A stretch of DNA of 64,000 nucleotides from M3007 sp032115775 (lineage in GTDB: Bacteria > Bacteroidota > Bacteroidia > Chitinophagales > Saprospiraceae). This document shows, piece after piece, positions 32,801 to 41,555 of this stretch. The notes under the pieces were generated by a model that was not told the DNA's origin, did not search any database, and saw only the letters and a list, made by a program, of their open reading frames with translations. Each line of letters starts with the position of its first letter. Within the stretch, counting starts at the first letter, position 1. The stretch covers positions 1-64,000 of the forward strand of contig JAUMBL010000073.1 of the NCBI GenBank assembly GCA_032115775.1, written 5' to 3'. The position numbers were made by a program, and so were the translations under genes.

Positions 32801-33924
32801 AACGAGGACATCCCCAGCTCGTTGCCGAACGTATCGAGTGGACCGCGGAAATAATCCACACCCAGCATCGGAATTTGTTCGCAATACGTAGGTACGTCGC
32901 CGCAGGCGCAACCCGGTTGGCCGTCCTGGTTATCCTGGTTGTAGATATACATCAGGGCGCGCTCGACATCGCAACCCACAAAGTCATCCTGGTAGCAGCC
33001 GAGGTCGGCGTCCACCCACATCGCGAAGAACGTAGAATCAATACGTTCTACGGCACGGTTGATGAGTTTGTAGCGCTGGAAGGTCATGTCGTTCAACTCG
33101 TCGTTGGTGACATAGCCGAAGGCCTGCACCTGTACTTCCATTTGGATCGTATTGCCTTGCGTTACAGCATGCGCCTGACCGCCGCCGTGGTCGTTGTAGA
33201 TCCAGAAGATCATTTCATCCGGATAGCGGTCGAGCGGGCAGCGGCGAATTTCGATGGAAGGATAGTCGCCATCCAGCGGATCATAGATTCCGTCTTCTTT
33301 TACATCGTAGAAGCCGGCAAGCGCCTGGGTCGTGAAGGGCAGGTCGAAGCCCCACACATCCACGAAATACTGGTTGCCGCGGGCGGGCCATCCTTTTACG
33401 CCGCGCGGGACGACATCCGGGCTGAGATTGCCGGCGGCCAGGTTGCGCAGGTGTTGGCGGATTTCATCGCCGGTGACGCGGAAGTGGCGGTCCCAGTTTT
33501 TGCAGGTAAACTCTTCCGTGACGCCGGATTCCGAGATCGGGCCGGGCCAGAAATCGTTGGCGCCCCCTTGGCGATAATCCTGGCAGGCCAGTTTAAGGTT
33601 GCCCGCGGGGTCAATACCACCGATCCAGACTGAGCCGGCGAAAATGGAAGACACTTCGCGTTGGCCCGTGCTGGGATCTACTTTCGGCACGATATAGCGA
33701 CCGTCTGTAAAGTCCCACCAACAGTCGCCGCCGCCCAACAAGCGCGCACGGACGTTATTGATCGCCTGGTCAATTTGCGAAGTAGAGGCGGCGCAGATAT
33801 TGCGGTACTGCGCCCTGTTATTTTGAGCGGCGCCGGATTTTACGCGGTTCGTGGGGATATGCGCCGAGGCGCTCCAGGCCACCATTACCGCGACAAATAC
33901 CAGCCATAATTTTAATACACGCAT
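29854..33924 (-). CDS. Large secreted protein with T9SS type A sorting domain, function unknown
   Basis: A 1356-residue protein. The ATG at 33924 is chosen because it starts a good signal peptide (MRVLKLWLVFVAVMVAWSASA); upstream codons overlap the receptor gene end. No enzyme family was recognised. The chain is rich in aromatic and Gly/Asp segments (CWWDFTDGRYIVPK, SVWIGGIDPAG, FWIYNDHGGGQAHAVTQGNT, WDVQ-like beta segments). The C terminus (VVPNPYYGYSQYETSQ, KCSVTIYSLDGKFIRQY, SGVYLIQIQAPGMGERTVKWFGI) is a type A T9SS sorting domain of the FlgD-Ig-like kind. It starts 28 bp after the TonB-dependent receptor and precedes the PorV-like gene, so the three are probably one operon. Comparable sets are common in Bacteroidota, with undefined role. 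Confidence 0.85.
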   Translation of the reverse strand: MRVLKLWLVFVAVMVAWSASAHIPTNRVKSGAAQNNRAQYRNICAASTSQIDQAINNVRARLLGGGDCWWDFTDGRYIVPKVDPSTGQREVSSIFAGSVWIGGIDPAGNLKLACQDYRQGGANDFWPGPISESGVTEEFTCKNWDRHFRVTGDEIRQHLRNLAAGNLSPDVVPRGVKGWPARGNQYFVDVWGFDLPFTTQALAGFYDVKEDGIYDPLDGDYPSIEIRRCPLDRYPDEMIFWIYNDHGGGQAHAVTQGNTIQMEVQVQAFGYVTNDELNDMTFQRYKLINRAVERIDSTFFAMWVDADLGCYQDDFVGCDVERALMYIYNQDNQDGQPGCACGDVPTYCEQIPMLGVDYFRGPLDTFGNELGMSSFMYYNNGSVGVHPTATHDPSADIEYYRYITGTWRDGTPVSIGGNGYAPSNPNAVPTRFALPDPPNDPAGWSMCTANLTFGDRRTLQASGPFTLKPGAVNELIIGIPWVPDIDYPCPDLEQLFRADRLAQGLFDNCFDLLDGPSAPTVNWVELHQEIVAVLSNDSLSNNFRENYQESDFLAPEKFKLSTDPDSQALANYRFEGYRIYQLINPNVSAGDYDDPGKARLVSEVDVKNGVQKVYNWIETRDPNTNEVIYYPELQVEGKDSGIRRTFSIKDDKFAVGNDKRLINHRKYYFSVIAYAYNNYFTFDPLLRPVDGQQRPYLVGRQNIQIYTVVPRPIVDQVLQSAYGDGVEVTRLQGLGAGGNFLDLTPESRDAALKPGFDSTLTYRPGRGPIGVTIFNPFEVKDGEYELTIVDGNNTDNKIDADARWELRQLPGGNVIASETSIAELNEQLLLEYGFSITVQQTAETGNFTPSLPVNRPDLFASPGTANGAIGAELEYKDPNQQWLFGFGDQEFGLFHYVKTRPLEEDAPLDPFQGLSTLGEGWFVPYVLADWRIAEDANQILTPAWTTKNFGTALNQSVVGGLTNFVDPNNRYRKLNALPNVDIVLTSDTSKWSRCAVIEMASGFYTAPEYTLKDPTLTTQSPAPNRLRQMFDTRWSPAVGKTDANGDGLPEYDGSTTATGDTLRGMGWFPGYAIDVETGQRLNIFFGENSCYSSSLDTRYTGRDMLWNPTDQFFRGDNPVAYYDFVMGGQHFIYVSNSPYDGCAEIHRRFTPENWPAAQQQGSKILEMRKLAWCGMVQCLPPFQMKSLREGLVPNDVVVKLRVDNPYQTWYNKDAAGAFTAHPKYLIKINGREPLELTGDLVNNALDSVKVVPNPYYGYSQYETSQFSNLVKITNLPAKCSVTIYSLDGKFIRQYQRNEEYAPYRQITPDLEWDMRNSKGVPVASGVYLIQIQAPGMGERTVKWFGIGRQFDPSGLN

Positions 33925-33952
33925 GGTGAATATAATGTTTAAATAGTTTGGA

Positions 33953-36900
33953 TCAGAATTCAAACAAGGCGCCAACGTACAGGCGACGCGGCAGGGTGAA
34001 GTTACCCGGGTTGAGCATCACCCAGGAATAAGACGCCAGGTAGGATGCCGGGTTCCGGCCCTGATCTACGACGCCCTGAATGACGCTTTGGCCTTCCGCA
34101 GTGGCCAGGTAGCCGTCATCGGTCGGCGATCCGCTGTAGGGATACACGTTGATGACGTTTCTGCGGTTCAGGATATTTGCAACACGGAAATACACGTTCA
34201 GGTTCAGCGGCCGGCGACCGGGCGCGCCGAGCGCGAAGGATTTGTCGAGGCGCAGGTCAATGTTGAAACGCCAGGGCAGGCGGTTGCCGTTGATAGCCCC
34301 GATGGTGCCTTCGCCGCCGAAGCGGGTAGGACGCAGTTTGGCGGTATAGGGACGACCCGATACGGCCAAGAACTGCATATTCGCGCCGAAGTTGGCAAGA
34401 ATATCTACGCCGCCGATGCGCGGGCCGTTGTAGCGGTCGCCGGAATCGAAGCGATAATCGAAAATACCCTGGATGTTGTGGCGCTCATCGAAATCGAGCG
34501 GATACAGCGTGCGGAGGTTACCGCGCGTGGTCAGACCGCGCTGGGAAATGGCGTTCGAGCCGGTACCGTCTGCGAACTGCAGGGTATAAGCCAGGCGGAG
34601 TTCGGCATTTTGCACGCGGCGCAGGTCGTATTGTACCGTAAAGCCTTTGGTCGTACCGAAGTCAATGTTTCCGAAGGTATTATAGCGACCGATCGTGGGT
34701 ACGAAGAGGATGGTGCGCGACTGGATCATATCGCGCATCTCGCGATAGTATGCGGAGAACTTGAGCGCGGAGTTTTGGTTGAGCCGCTGTTGAAAGCCTA
34801 CTTCGTAATCCACCACGCGTTCCGGCAACAGGTTTGCGTTATTTTCCGGCGTGCGATTGGGCACATAGAAATACAGGTAATTCAGCGGCGTCATCTGCCA
34901 GTTGCTCGGCGGGCGCTGCACGAGCACGTCATAGTGCGCGAAGAAGTTCGCGTCCTCGGAGATCGGGAATGAAAAGGCCAGACGCGGCAGGAAGTTTACC
35001 TGCGGCGTATAGTCTTCGAAGGCCGAGTTGGGGTTGAAGCGCGCATCGAAGATATCATCGCCGCTGATAGTATCCAGGAGGAGCGGCGCGACTACGCCGC
35101 CGCCGAAGATCACATTGCCGTCGTTCGCCTGGCGGCCGTCGGGGAAATACCAGGTATCGCCGTTGCGGTACGCCTTTGTGGACTGGTCGTTTTCGCCCAC
35201 GACATACACCTTGAAGTCGTCGCCGATATTCGCCGGTTTCGCGCCGGCGCCGGGCACCGTCCGGTGGTACTGATCCGCCGACATGACTTCGTACAGCGAA
35301 TACTGATCGCGCATGACCTTCGTATTCAGGTCGAAGCGCTCTACGCGAAGACCCAAGCTGAAGATCATTTTATTGAACGTGAACTTGTCCTTGATGTACG
35401 CACCCTGGTACAGCGGACGCAGGGGCGCCACCGGGAAGCTGCGGTAACCGTTCTCGTCACGCTGGGTGAAGAAGTCGTTGAAGGTAATATTATCGGTCGT
35501 CAGATTGCCGAGGTAATCATAACCGTAGTATCCGATCAGGTTGCGCTCCGTGAGTTCACGCGGAGAGAACATAGACAGGCTGAGTTGATCCGGGCGGAGG
35601 CCGTGTATATTAACGTATTCGTTGATGGGTAAGCCGAGTGCGTTGCGCACTTCCTTGTAGAATTTGCCTTCCGGCAGATCCACCGTTGCCACCGCGAAGC
35701 CCTGGAGTGAGTCGCCGATCAGCGGCGACCAGGTGGGGTCATAGTATTTTTCCGTAGGCTGGTTGTAATCAATCCCGTTGAAGTGCTGGTTGGCGAGCTG
35801 CGAGCCCAGCAGCCAGAGGCCGAAGGGCGACACGCCGTAGCTGCGCTCGTTGCGCTGTTCGTTCATGATACCCAGTTGGATACTGTGCACACCCGTGCGG
35901 CCGAGTTTGACATCGAAGTTCGTGGAGGCCATGAACGTGATAATGTCCGACTGGCTTTTATTAAAGGTGTTATAGACCAAGCCGGCATTGGAGTGCATAT
36001 CTGCCCACAGGTTGTCATATACGCTGAGGAGGCGGCCGTTTTGGGCGGCGTAGGTAAAGAAGAATTCGTCGTTGGCGTACTGGTTGTACTGCAACAGTTG
36101 CGGGTTGGTGACAATTCGTTGACCGCTTTGGTTGATGTAGCCGGCTTCAAAGCTGCGGAATGCTTCCTGGTTGTCAATCTGTTCGATCAGACCGCGGTCG
36201 CTGGGACCGCCAAACGGCACGAAATCGAAGTTGAAGCGACCCATGTAGCCGTAGTCGAACAACCGATCGCCGTGGCGCGGGTCGTAAGACCGACCCAGGC
36301 TGCGGTCGAAACCGAACTGGATGGTATAGCTTGCGTTGGAGATGCTCACGCGTTTTGCGGAAGCGGCGTCCTGCGCGCCGTCCGAGTTGCCGAGGCGGTG
36401 GCGGAGGCGGAACAGGCCGCGGTATTGCTGGTTGTACTGGGTCGGGTTGTCGTTGTTATTCAGCAAGCGCCAGCCACCCGGCGTAAATTGGTTGCGGACA
36501 TCCTTCAGCGTGCCCGTGACACTCAGATCAATATTATCGGTGGCGCGGAAGTCCAGTTTGGCGGTAACGTCCACATCCCGGCGGCCTTCATTCGGCCGGT
36601 AGTTGAGGGCATCCACGCTTTCGCCGGTGAATGTTTCGGCCGTCGGCACGATGTTGCCCGAGATAGGCGTCAGCGGGAGCGCCTGGACTCTACCCAACAC
36701 GTTCGTATTGGTGATGACCTCCGGATTGGCGATCGTACCGTCTGCGTTGTATTGCAGGGGCGTGCCATCGGTGATTTCCTGCCAGTTCGCGATCGTGCCG
36801 TCCGTATTATATTTAAGCGGTGTGCCTTTGGCGACGAACACCGAGCTAGCCGGCGGCCCGTCGTCGCGTTGGCGGAGGTATTGGCCGGAGAGGCGGAAGC

Positions 36901-37699
36901 CGAGCACGGTTTGTTTTGCGCCGTTTGCTTTGGTTCGGCGAATTAGCGGACCGGAGACGTTGGCGGTTCCGAGCAGCCATCCGTACGGATCCAGACCGTT
37001 GGAGTTTTCGATTTCCACGGCGCCGTGGTATTCGCTGGCTGGGCCTTTTGTAATCACCGAGATCACACCGCCCGTTACGTCGCCGTATTCGGCGCCCAGA
37101 CCGCCGGTTACCACCTGCAGCTGTTCGATATCCTGTACCGGCGGCGTTGCGCCGGCCACGCGGATACCGTCAATGTAGTAGTTGGTGGCATTGGAGCGGG
37201 AGCCGCGGATATTGACCGCGCCGCCGTCAATGGAAGAAGTGCCGGCGGTGGTGGCCACGATGGCGTTCACGCTACGAGTCGGCAGGTTTTTGATCTGATC
37301 CGAGGTGAGCGTTTGGCCGGTAGCCGTTTCGTCCTGCTTAATAAGCGGCACTTTAAAGGTTTTGATCACCACTTCCGTGAGCACGGTGTTCGACATCGTC
37401 CCGTCCAGAAAGTTGATCTGACCGTTGAGCACCTTCACGCCGGAGTTCCGAAGGGTGGAGAATCCCGTGTAGGAGAATTCCACATCGTAAGTACCCGGGT
37501 CGAGGTTCAGGCGATAGTTGCCTTCGAAATCCGTAATGGCGCCGCGCACCACGTCGGTTCCCTTCAGCACCTTCACTGTAGCACCGATGAGTCCTTCGCC
37601 GGAATCATCGGAAATCTTACCTTGCAGCACGGTGGACTGCGCGATGACGGCGCCGGTTCCGAGTAGCAGGGCAATGGTTAAGAGTAAAGAACGTACCAT
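33953..37699 (-). CDS. TonB-dependent receptor with N-terminal carboxypeptidase-regulatory-like domain
   Basis: A 1248-residue outer-membrane receptor. An in-frame TTG lies four codons upstream, but the ATG at 37699 gives a standard signal peptide (MVRSLLLTIALLLGTGAVIAQ). Residues ~24-105 form a CarboxypepD_reg-like domain (GKISDDSGEGLIGATVKVLKG, FEGNYRLNLDPGTYDVEFSY). The plug (~115-230) has LPTRSVNAIVATTAG, NIRGSRSNATNYYIDGIRV and GAEYGDVTGGVISVITK. A long barrel ends RRLYVGALFEF with a terminal aromatic. It would use TonB/ExbBD energy to import a ligand or to serve as a surface assembly. No SusD partner follows; instead a T9SS cargo protein and a PorV-like protein do, so nutrient import by a SusCD pair is unlikely. 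Confidence 0.88.
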   Translation of the reverse strand: MVRSLLLTIALLLGTGAVIAQSTVLQGKISDDSGEGLIGATVKVLKGTDVVRGAITDFEGNYRLNLDPGTYDVEFSYTGFSTLRNSGVKVLNGQINFLDGTMSNTVLTEVVIKTFKVPLIKQDETATGQTLTSDQIKNLPTRSVNAIVATTAGTSSIDGGAVNIRGSRSNATNYYIDGIRVAGATPPVQDIEQLQVVTGGLGAEYGDVTGGVISVITKGPASEYHGAVEIENSNGLDPYGWLLGTANVSGPLIRRTKANGAKQTVLGFRLSGQYLRQRDDGPPASSVFVAKGTPLKYNTDGTIANWQEITDGTPLQYNADGTIANPEVITNTNVLGRVQALPLTPISGNIVPTAETFTGESVDALNYRPNEGRRDVDVTAKLDFRATDNIDLSVTGTLKDVRNQFTPGGWRLLNNNDNPTQYNQQYRGLFRLRHRLGNSDGAQDAASAKRVSISNASYTIQFGFDRSLGRSYDPRHGDRLFDYGYMGRFNFDFVPFGGPSDRGLIEQIDNQEAFRSFEAGYINQSGQRIVTNPQLLQYNQYANDEFFFTYAAQNGRLLSVYDNLWADMHSNAGLVYNTFNKSQSDIITFMASTNFDVKLGRTGVHSIQLGIMNEQRNERSYGVSPFGLWLLGSQLANQHFNGIDYNQPTEKYYDPTWSPLIGDSLQGFAVATVDLPEGKFYKEVRNALGLPINEYVNIHGLRPDQLSLSMFSPRELTERNLIGYYGYDYLGNLTTDNITFNDFFTQRDENGYRSFPVAPLRPLYQGAYIKDKFTFNKMIFSLGLRVERFDLNTKVMRDQYSLYEVMSADQYHRTVPGAGAKPANIGDDFKVYVVGENDQSTKAYRNGDTWYFPDGRQANDGNVIFGGGVVAPLLLDTISGDDIFDARFNPNSAFEDYTPQVNFLPRLAFSFPISEDANFFAHYDVLVQRPPSNWQMTPLNYLYFYVPNRTPENNANLLPERVVDYEVGFQQRLNQNSALKFSAYYREMRDMIQSRTILFVPTIGRYNTFGNIDFGTTKGFTVQYDLRRVQNAELRLAYTLQFADGTGSNAISQRGLTTRGNLRTLYPLDFDERHNIQGIFDYRFDSGDRYNGPRIGGVDILANFGANMQFLAVSGRPYTAKLRPTRFGGEGTIGAINGNRLPWRFNIDLRLDKSFALGAPGRRPLNLNVYFRVANILNRRNVINVYPYSGSPTDDGYLATAEGQSVIQGVVDQGRNPASYLASYSWVMLNPGNFTLPRRLYVGALFEF

Positions 37700-37879
37700 A
37701 GAATTCAGCAATTAATTTGCAACGTACACAAATGAGCAGACAGAGATTTTACGAATATTTGATGAATGCCTTTTTTAGGCGGTGCAATGATAGTAAAAAT
37801 GCAGCTAGTGATTTAATACTTTTGCCATAATATCAAAATAAAGCAAAATTTTTACCCATTTTCGGGGGTTTCTGACTTG

Positions 37880-38818
37880 TTAAGTGATCGCTGCGGCAAT
37901 TTTTCTTAATAAAATTTCCGCAAGCAGTTTCTTGGACTCCACCGTCCAGCCGGCAATATGGGGACTTAAAACAACCTGATCCAGTGCAAACAGCCGGTGG
38001 TACAAGGCGATTTCCGCCTGGCTGTACGTTTCCGGTTTTTCATTTTCAAAAACGTCGAGGCAGGCGCCGCCGCACTGCCCTGTCTCCAGCGCGTCTGCCA
38101 GGGCGTAGGTATCCACACATTGTCCGCGCGCCGTGTTGATTAAAATAAATCCAGGCTTGCATCCGGCGATAAATTCCCGGTTTACGTAATGCCGGGTTTC
38201 TTCGGTCAGGGGCAGATGCAGGCTGATGATATCTGCCTGTCGGCGGATATCCTCCGGCGTACATGCTTCTATCCAGGGCATTTCCTTTGAAAAACCCTGT
38301 TTGTACCGGTCGTGCGCCAGTACGCGCATCTCGAACCCGGCCAGTTTGCGGGCCAGTTGGCTGCCCGTATAGCCGAACCCGACGATGCCGATCGTTTGGC
38401 CGCGGAGTTCGATTCCCCGGTTGGCTTCCCGCCGCCACTCCAGCCGGCGCAGTTCGCGGTCGGCGCGCAGGAGATTATTCGACAGCGCCAACAGCATGCC
38501 CAGCGCGTGCTCGGCTACGGCGTTGTTGTTGCCTTCCGGGCTGCTCAGCACGGCCACGTTTTTTTTCGCCGCATATACGCGATCTACAATTTCCATACCC
38601 GAGCCCATCCGACCGACAAATTCGAGATGGACGGCCGCATCCAGCAAATTCCGATCCACCAGAATTTTACTGTTGATAATCAGGCCGTGGTAGGCGCCGA
38701 TGCGCATGCGCACTTCCGCCAGGGTAATATCCGGCTCAAAATCGCAAGCGTACCCCATGCGCTCCAATCCTGCTGTCAAGGCCGGATGGCAATCATCCGT
38801 GATAAGCACTCTTTTCAT
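37880..38818 (-). CDS. D-isomer-specific 2-hydroxyacid dehydrogenase (NAD-dependent)
   Basis: A 312-residue cytoplasmic oxidoreductase. The start is the ATG before KRVLITDDCHPAL; a TTG five codons upstream is less likely. The nucleotide-binding motif is GIVGFGYTGSQLA and the three catalytic residues are in the usual settings: Arg in LINTARGQCVD, Glu in CLDVFENEKPE and His in LSPHIAGWT. Family members reduce 2-oxoacids or act as 3-phosphoglycerate dehydrogenases. The absence of an ACT domain and the short length argue against the classical long SerA, but a short serine-pathway enzyme remains possible since no other serine gene is visible. It is a single gene, divergent from the lipoprotein gene at 39083. 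Confidence 0.88.
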   Translation of the reverse strand: MKRVLITDDCHPALTAGLERMGYACDFEPDITLAEVRMRIGAYHGLIINSKILVDRNLLDAAVHLEFVGRMGSGMEIVDRVYAAKKNVAVLSSPEGNNNAVAEHALGMLLALSNNLLRADRELRRLEWRREANRGIELRGQTIGIVGFGYTGSQLARKLAGFEMRVLAHDRYKQGFSKEMPWIEACTPEDIRRQADIISLHLPLTEETRHYVNREFIAGCKPGFILINTARGQCVDTYALADALETGQCGGACLDVFENEKPETYSQAEIALYHRLFALDQVVLSPHIAGWTVESKKLLAEILLRKIAAAIT

Positions 38819-39082
38819 GCTAACTGAAATCAAAGATAGACACCTTATATAATATAGCGCAGCCCCATTGAGCGAAAGCCCGTGCCGGGTGTGTGAAACA
38901 ATCGAATGAATGTGCGAACGGGTTGTTAGGCAGGCGGACGGTTATCCGCCGAAAGCAGAAATGCGGCGTTTTTTTCCATTCCGCCATTTGGTGCGCGCAT
39001 ATTTACGAGCATGTTTGAAATTTTTACGGAACTTTGCACCGCGCACCTTTGCATTCCAAAGCAAAGGTATTCTGATCCCGAT

Positions 39083-39751
39083 ATGAAAAAGATATTTTTT
39101 TTGATTTTCCTCGCCGCTTTTTTTGCTTTTTGCCAAAAAACGGAAAAAAAGCCCGTGCAAACCTTGCAACTCTACGCGCGTTACCTCGCGCCAGAAGCAC
39201 AAATTCGGGTGGAAGCCGCCCTGGAAACGCGCGAAGGCAGCGCAGCGCCCAAAAAAACAGCGATACCGGGCGGAATTCGATACAACGACTATCCGCTGAC
39301 GGAGATCAACGCACCCGGGCCGCTCTACCTGTTCCAGCGGGCTTGGGAATACACACCGGATCATGTATTCAGTTGGCGTACGCCGGAGGGGCAAACCCGG
39401 AAATTCGAGGCTCGCGTGCCGGCATTTGACAGCCTGCAGTTCGACCAAGCGGTGCTGCGGCGCGATGCGCCCGCCCGTTTTGCCTGGCGAGGCGAACCGC
39501 TCAGTCGGGGCGAAGCGCTTACCTTTATCTGGGAAAAAATAGACGGCGGCAAAACGGCAAAAATGGAGATCGTCAGCGTAGGCCCCGAGCCGGCAGTGGA
39601 ATTTCCCGCCGCAAAAATTGCCGAACTCGAAGCCGGCCGCTGGGCACTCTACGTGATCCGGCGACAACTGCTGAAATCAGAGGCGGACGGCCTGCCGGTT
39701 TCGGCCATTTTTGAGTATTACAGCCAGGCAGATACCATTCAAGTGCAATAA
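39083..39751 (+). CDS. Hypothetical lipoprotein
   Basis: A 222-residue protein starting MKKIFFLIFLAAFFAFCQK. The hydrophobic segment ends in Cys17 followed by a polar QKTEKKP linker, so it is probably a lipoprotein, although FAFC is a loose lipobox (Bacteroidota lipoboxes are relaxed). The remainder is mainly beta (YLAPEAQIRVEAAL, YLFQRAWEYTPDHVFSW, PARFAWRGEPLSRGEAL) and shows no recognised family or catalytic motif. The frame is open 24 codons upstream, but that segment lacks protein-like character. Upstream (39047-39069) is a small hairpin overlapping a CACCTTTG sequence that resembles a -7 box. Function unknown. Confidence 0.7.
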   Translation: MKKIFFLIFLAAFFAFCQKTEKKPVQTLQLYARYLAPEAQIRVEAALETREGSAAPKKTAIPGGIRYNDYPLTEINAPGPLYLFQRAWEYTPDHVFSWRTPEGQTRKFEARVPAFDSLQFDQAVLRRDAPARFAWRGEPLSRGEALTFIWEKIDGGKTAKMEIVSVGPEPAVEFPAAKIAELEAGRWALYVIRRQLLKSEADGLPVSAIFEYYSQADTIQVQ

Positions 39752-39824
39752 CTCCCGCTTCAAAAACGGGTGAATTGGTTATTTTTTAAACAAAAAATTA
39801 AATTTTTAATTTGTAACCGATTAA

Positions 39825-39855
39825 CCCAAACCCCGAAAGGGTGACATTATTCTAG
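39825..39855 (+). repeat. Dispersed short hairpin repeat (CCCCGAAGGGG type), copy 2
   Basis: AAACCCCGAAAGGGTGACAT followed by TATTCTAG, one base different in the hairpin arm from copy 1. It lies in the 319-bp gap between the lipoprotein and TlpA-like genes, both on the plus strand. Apart from this repeat and a promoter near 40014-40047, nothing else was recognised in that gap. Confidence 0.75.
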
Positions 39856-40013
39856 CTCGAAAAAACCGGATTGGGCATCGCTGCCGAAGACCGATTTTCA
39901 AAAGCCGACAACGCCGGCCGTCAGAAAATTCGTCGCAATATGCCGCTTGAAGCCGGCGTTTTATGCCCGTCAAGTGAACGTAAAACAAATTTTAGGCTAT
40001 TATTAACTATTAA

Positions 40014-40047
40014 ATTGCCCCGGACGCTTCCAAGGATATTAAATTTG
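40014..40047 (+). promoter_or_regulatory. Candidate promoter for the TlpA-like gene (ATTG-N22-TAAATTTG)
   Basis: TAAATTTG at 40040-40047 matches TAnnTTTG exactly, with ATTG at 40014-40017 in place of TTTG and a 22-bp spacer. The start would be near 40054, 17 bp before the ATG. Confidence 0.6.
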
Positions 40048-40070
40048 CACGGTTCAATTATTAAAATTCT

Positions 40071-41447
40071 ATGAAAAAAATCCTGTTTATTCTCCTTTTT
40101 CTACCGCTCGCGGCTTTCGCCTTTCAGCAGCCTAAAGCAGCCGGTGCAAAAGGTACCGTCACGCTGATCTGCAATATTGTGGACGCGCCGCCGGGCGCCG
40201 ACAGCCTCCGCCTCTACAAAATGCAGGGCATGGGCGGCAGCGTGGCGGCGGCCGTTGCCGCTACGGAAGGGAAATTTGTTTTCAAAATGCCCGCCGGCCC
40301 GGCCAAACTCTATGGCATCGGTTTCAGCGAAGCGGCAATCGCGAAGATTATCCTCGGCGAAGAATCCGAAATCACCGTCTGGGCAAACGCCAATTACCTC
40401 GACAAAGCGCGTACGATGAATTCGCCGGCCAACAAAGGCTTGGAAAACCTGCAACGCGCATTTGAAACTTTCGCCGAGGAAGAAGAGACGCTCTTCGTAG
40501 AGTACCGCCAGACGTTCAACAACGCGCCCAACCGCGCAGAGGTCGTAAAAAAAGCCCAAGCGCTGGGAAAACGCAAAACGCAACTCCTTGACTCCCTGAA
40601 AACTGCCAACCCCATCCTCTACAGCATCGCCTCGCTCCGCATCCACCCGGATTATCAGGCGGAAAATAAGCCCAGCTTGGATGAAATCGCCTTTACCGGC
40701 CAGTCTTTTTTCAAATACGCCGATTTTACCGATAAAAATATGAACGAACTGCAGGACGTGTACGACGCGTTCAGCCAGTTCGCAGAACGCCTGCTGAAAT
40801 ACGGCGCCCGCGAGGATATGGTCAAGCAAATCATCCGCGAACAACTCGCCAAAATCCCCGAAAATTCCGGCGCCTACCGCCTCGCACTGGGCGGCATCGT
40901 CAACGGCGTGAAAACAAACGGCCCACTCTATGTCGAGTTCGGCCGGGAATACATCAAACGCTACCGCGACAACAGCCTGGGCGAAATCAGCCGCCTCGAA
41001 TACGAACTCAAAAAGAACAGCGTATTCACCACCGGCATGGAAGCGCCGGATCTCGCCGGCCCCACGCCCGAGGGCGGCACGTTCTCGCTCGCCCAACTCC
41101 GCGGCAAATACGTCCTCATTGATTTCTGGGCCTCCTGGTGCGGCCCCTGCCGCCGCGAGAACCCCAACGTCAAGGCTAACTACGACAAATACAACAAAAA
41201 AGGCTTCGAAATCCTCGGCGTAAGCCTCGACCGCGAGTCGGGCGCCTGGGTCAAAGCCATCGAAGCGGACGGCCTCAACTGGAAGCATATCTCCGACCTC
41301 AAGGGCTGGCAAAGCGAACACGCCAAACTCTACTCCGTCAGCTCTATCCCCGCAACGGTCCTGCTCGACAAAGAAGGGAAAATTATCGCGCGGAATCTGC
41401 GCGGCCCAGCGCTGGAGGAAAAACTCCGGGAAATTTTTGGAGAGTAA
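40071..41447 (+). CDS. TlpA-like periplasmic thioredoxin-domain protein (AhpC/TSA family)
   Basis: A 458-residue exported protein with signal peptide MKKILFILLFLPLAAFA. The N-terminal ~100 mature residues (GTVTLICNIVDAPPGADSL...) look like the DUF4369-type beta domain common in Bacteroidota thioredoxin-fold proteins. A helical middle region (~120-300, LDSLKTANPILYSIASL, EYIKRYRDNSLGEI) links to a C-terminal redoxin domain (~320-458) with FWASWCGPCRREN (CxxC near residue 357) and the cis-proline segment SSIPATVLLDKEGKI. It probably acts as a thiol-disulfide oxidoreductase in the periplasm, possibly attached to the membrane. The partner is unknown. It is followed by a strong terminator. Confidence 0.9.
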   Translation: MKKILFILLFLPLAAFAFQQPKAAGAKGTVTLICNIVDAPPGADSLRLYKMQGMGGSVAAAVAATEGKFVFKMPAGPAKLYGIGFSEAAIAKIILGEESEITVWANANYLDKARTMNSPANKGLENLQRAFETFAEEEETLFVEYRQTFNNAPNRAEVVKKAQALGKRKTQLLDSLKTANPILYSIASLRIHPDYQAENKPSLDEIAFTGQSFFKYADFTDKNMNELQDVYDAFSQFAERLLKYGAREDMVKQIIREQLAKIPENSGAYRLALGGIVNGVKTNGPLYVEFGREYIKRYRDNSLGEISRLEYELKKNSVFTTGMEAPDLAGPTPEGGTFSLAQLRGKYVLIDFWASWCGPCRRENPNVKANYDKYNKKGFEILGVSLDRESGAWVKAIEADGLNWKHISDLKGWQSEHAKLYSVSSIPATVLLDKEGKIIARNLRGPALEEKLREIFGE

Positions 41448-41450
41448 AAT

Positions 41451-41537
41451 AATGAATTGGCGCCCAATTTTGTGGAAATCACAAAATTGGGCGCCAATTC
41501 ATTCTATTTTACGGCGGCGCTAGCCGCCTTTTTTTTG
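41451..41537. terminator. Double hairpin between convergent genes
   Basis: A perfect 24-bp stem (41451-41474 with 41480-41503, loop GAAAT, core ATTGGCGCCCAATT) is followed by GGCGGC-GCTA-GCCGCC and eight T (41513-41537). The second hairpin is a classical plus-strand terminator for the TlpA-like gene and may serve the convergent gene at 41556 as well. The layout of one long palindrome and one GC hairpin recalls element B, but the sequence differs. Confidence 0.82.
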
Positions 41538-41555
41538 CCCTGGCAAAACCTACCT

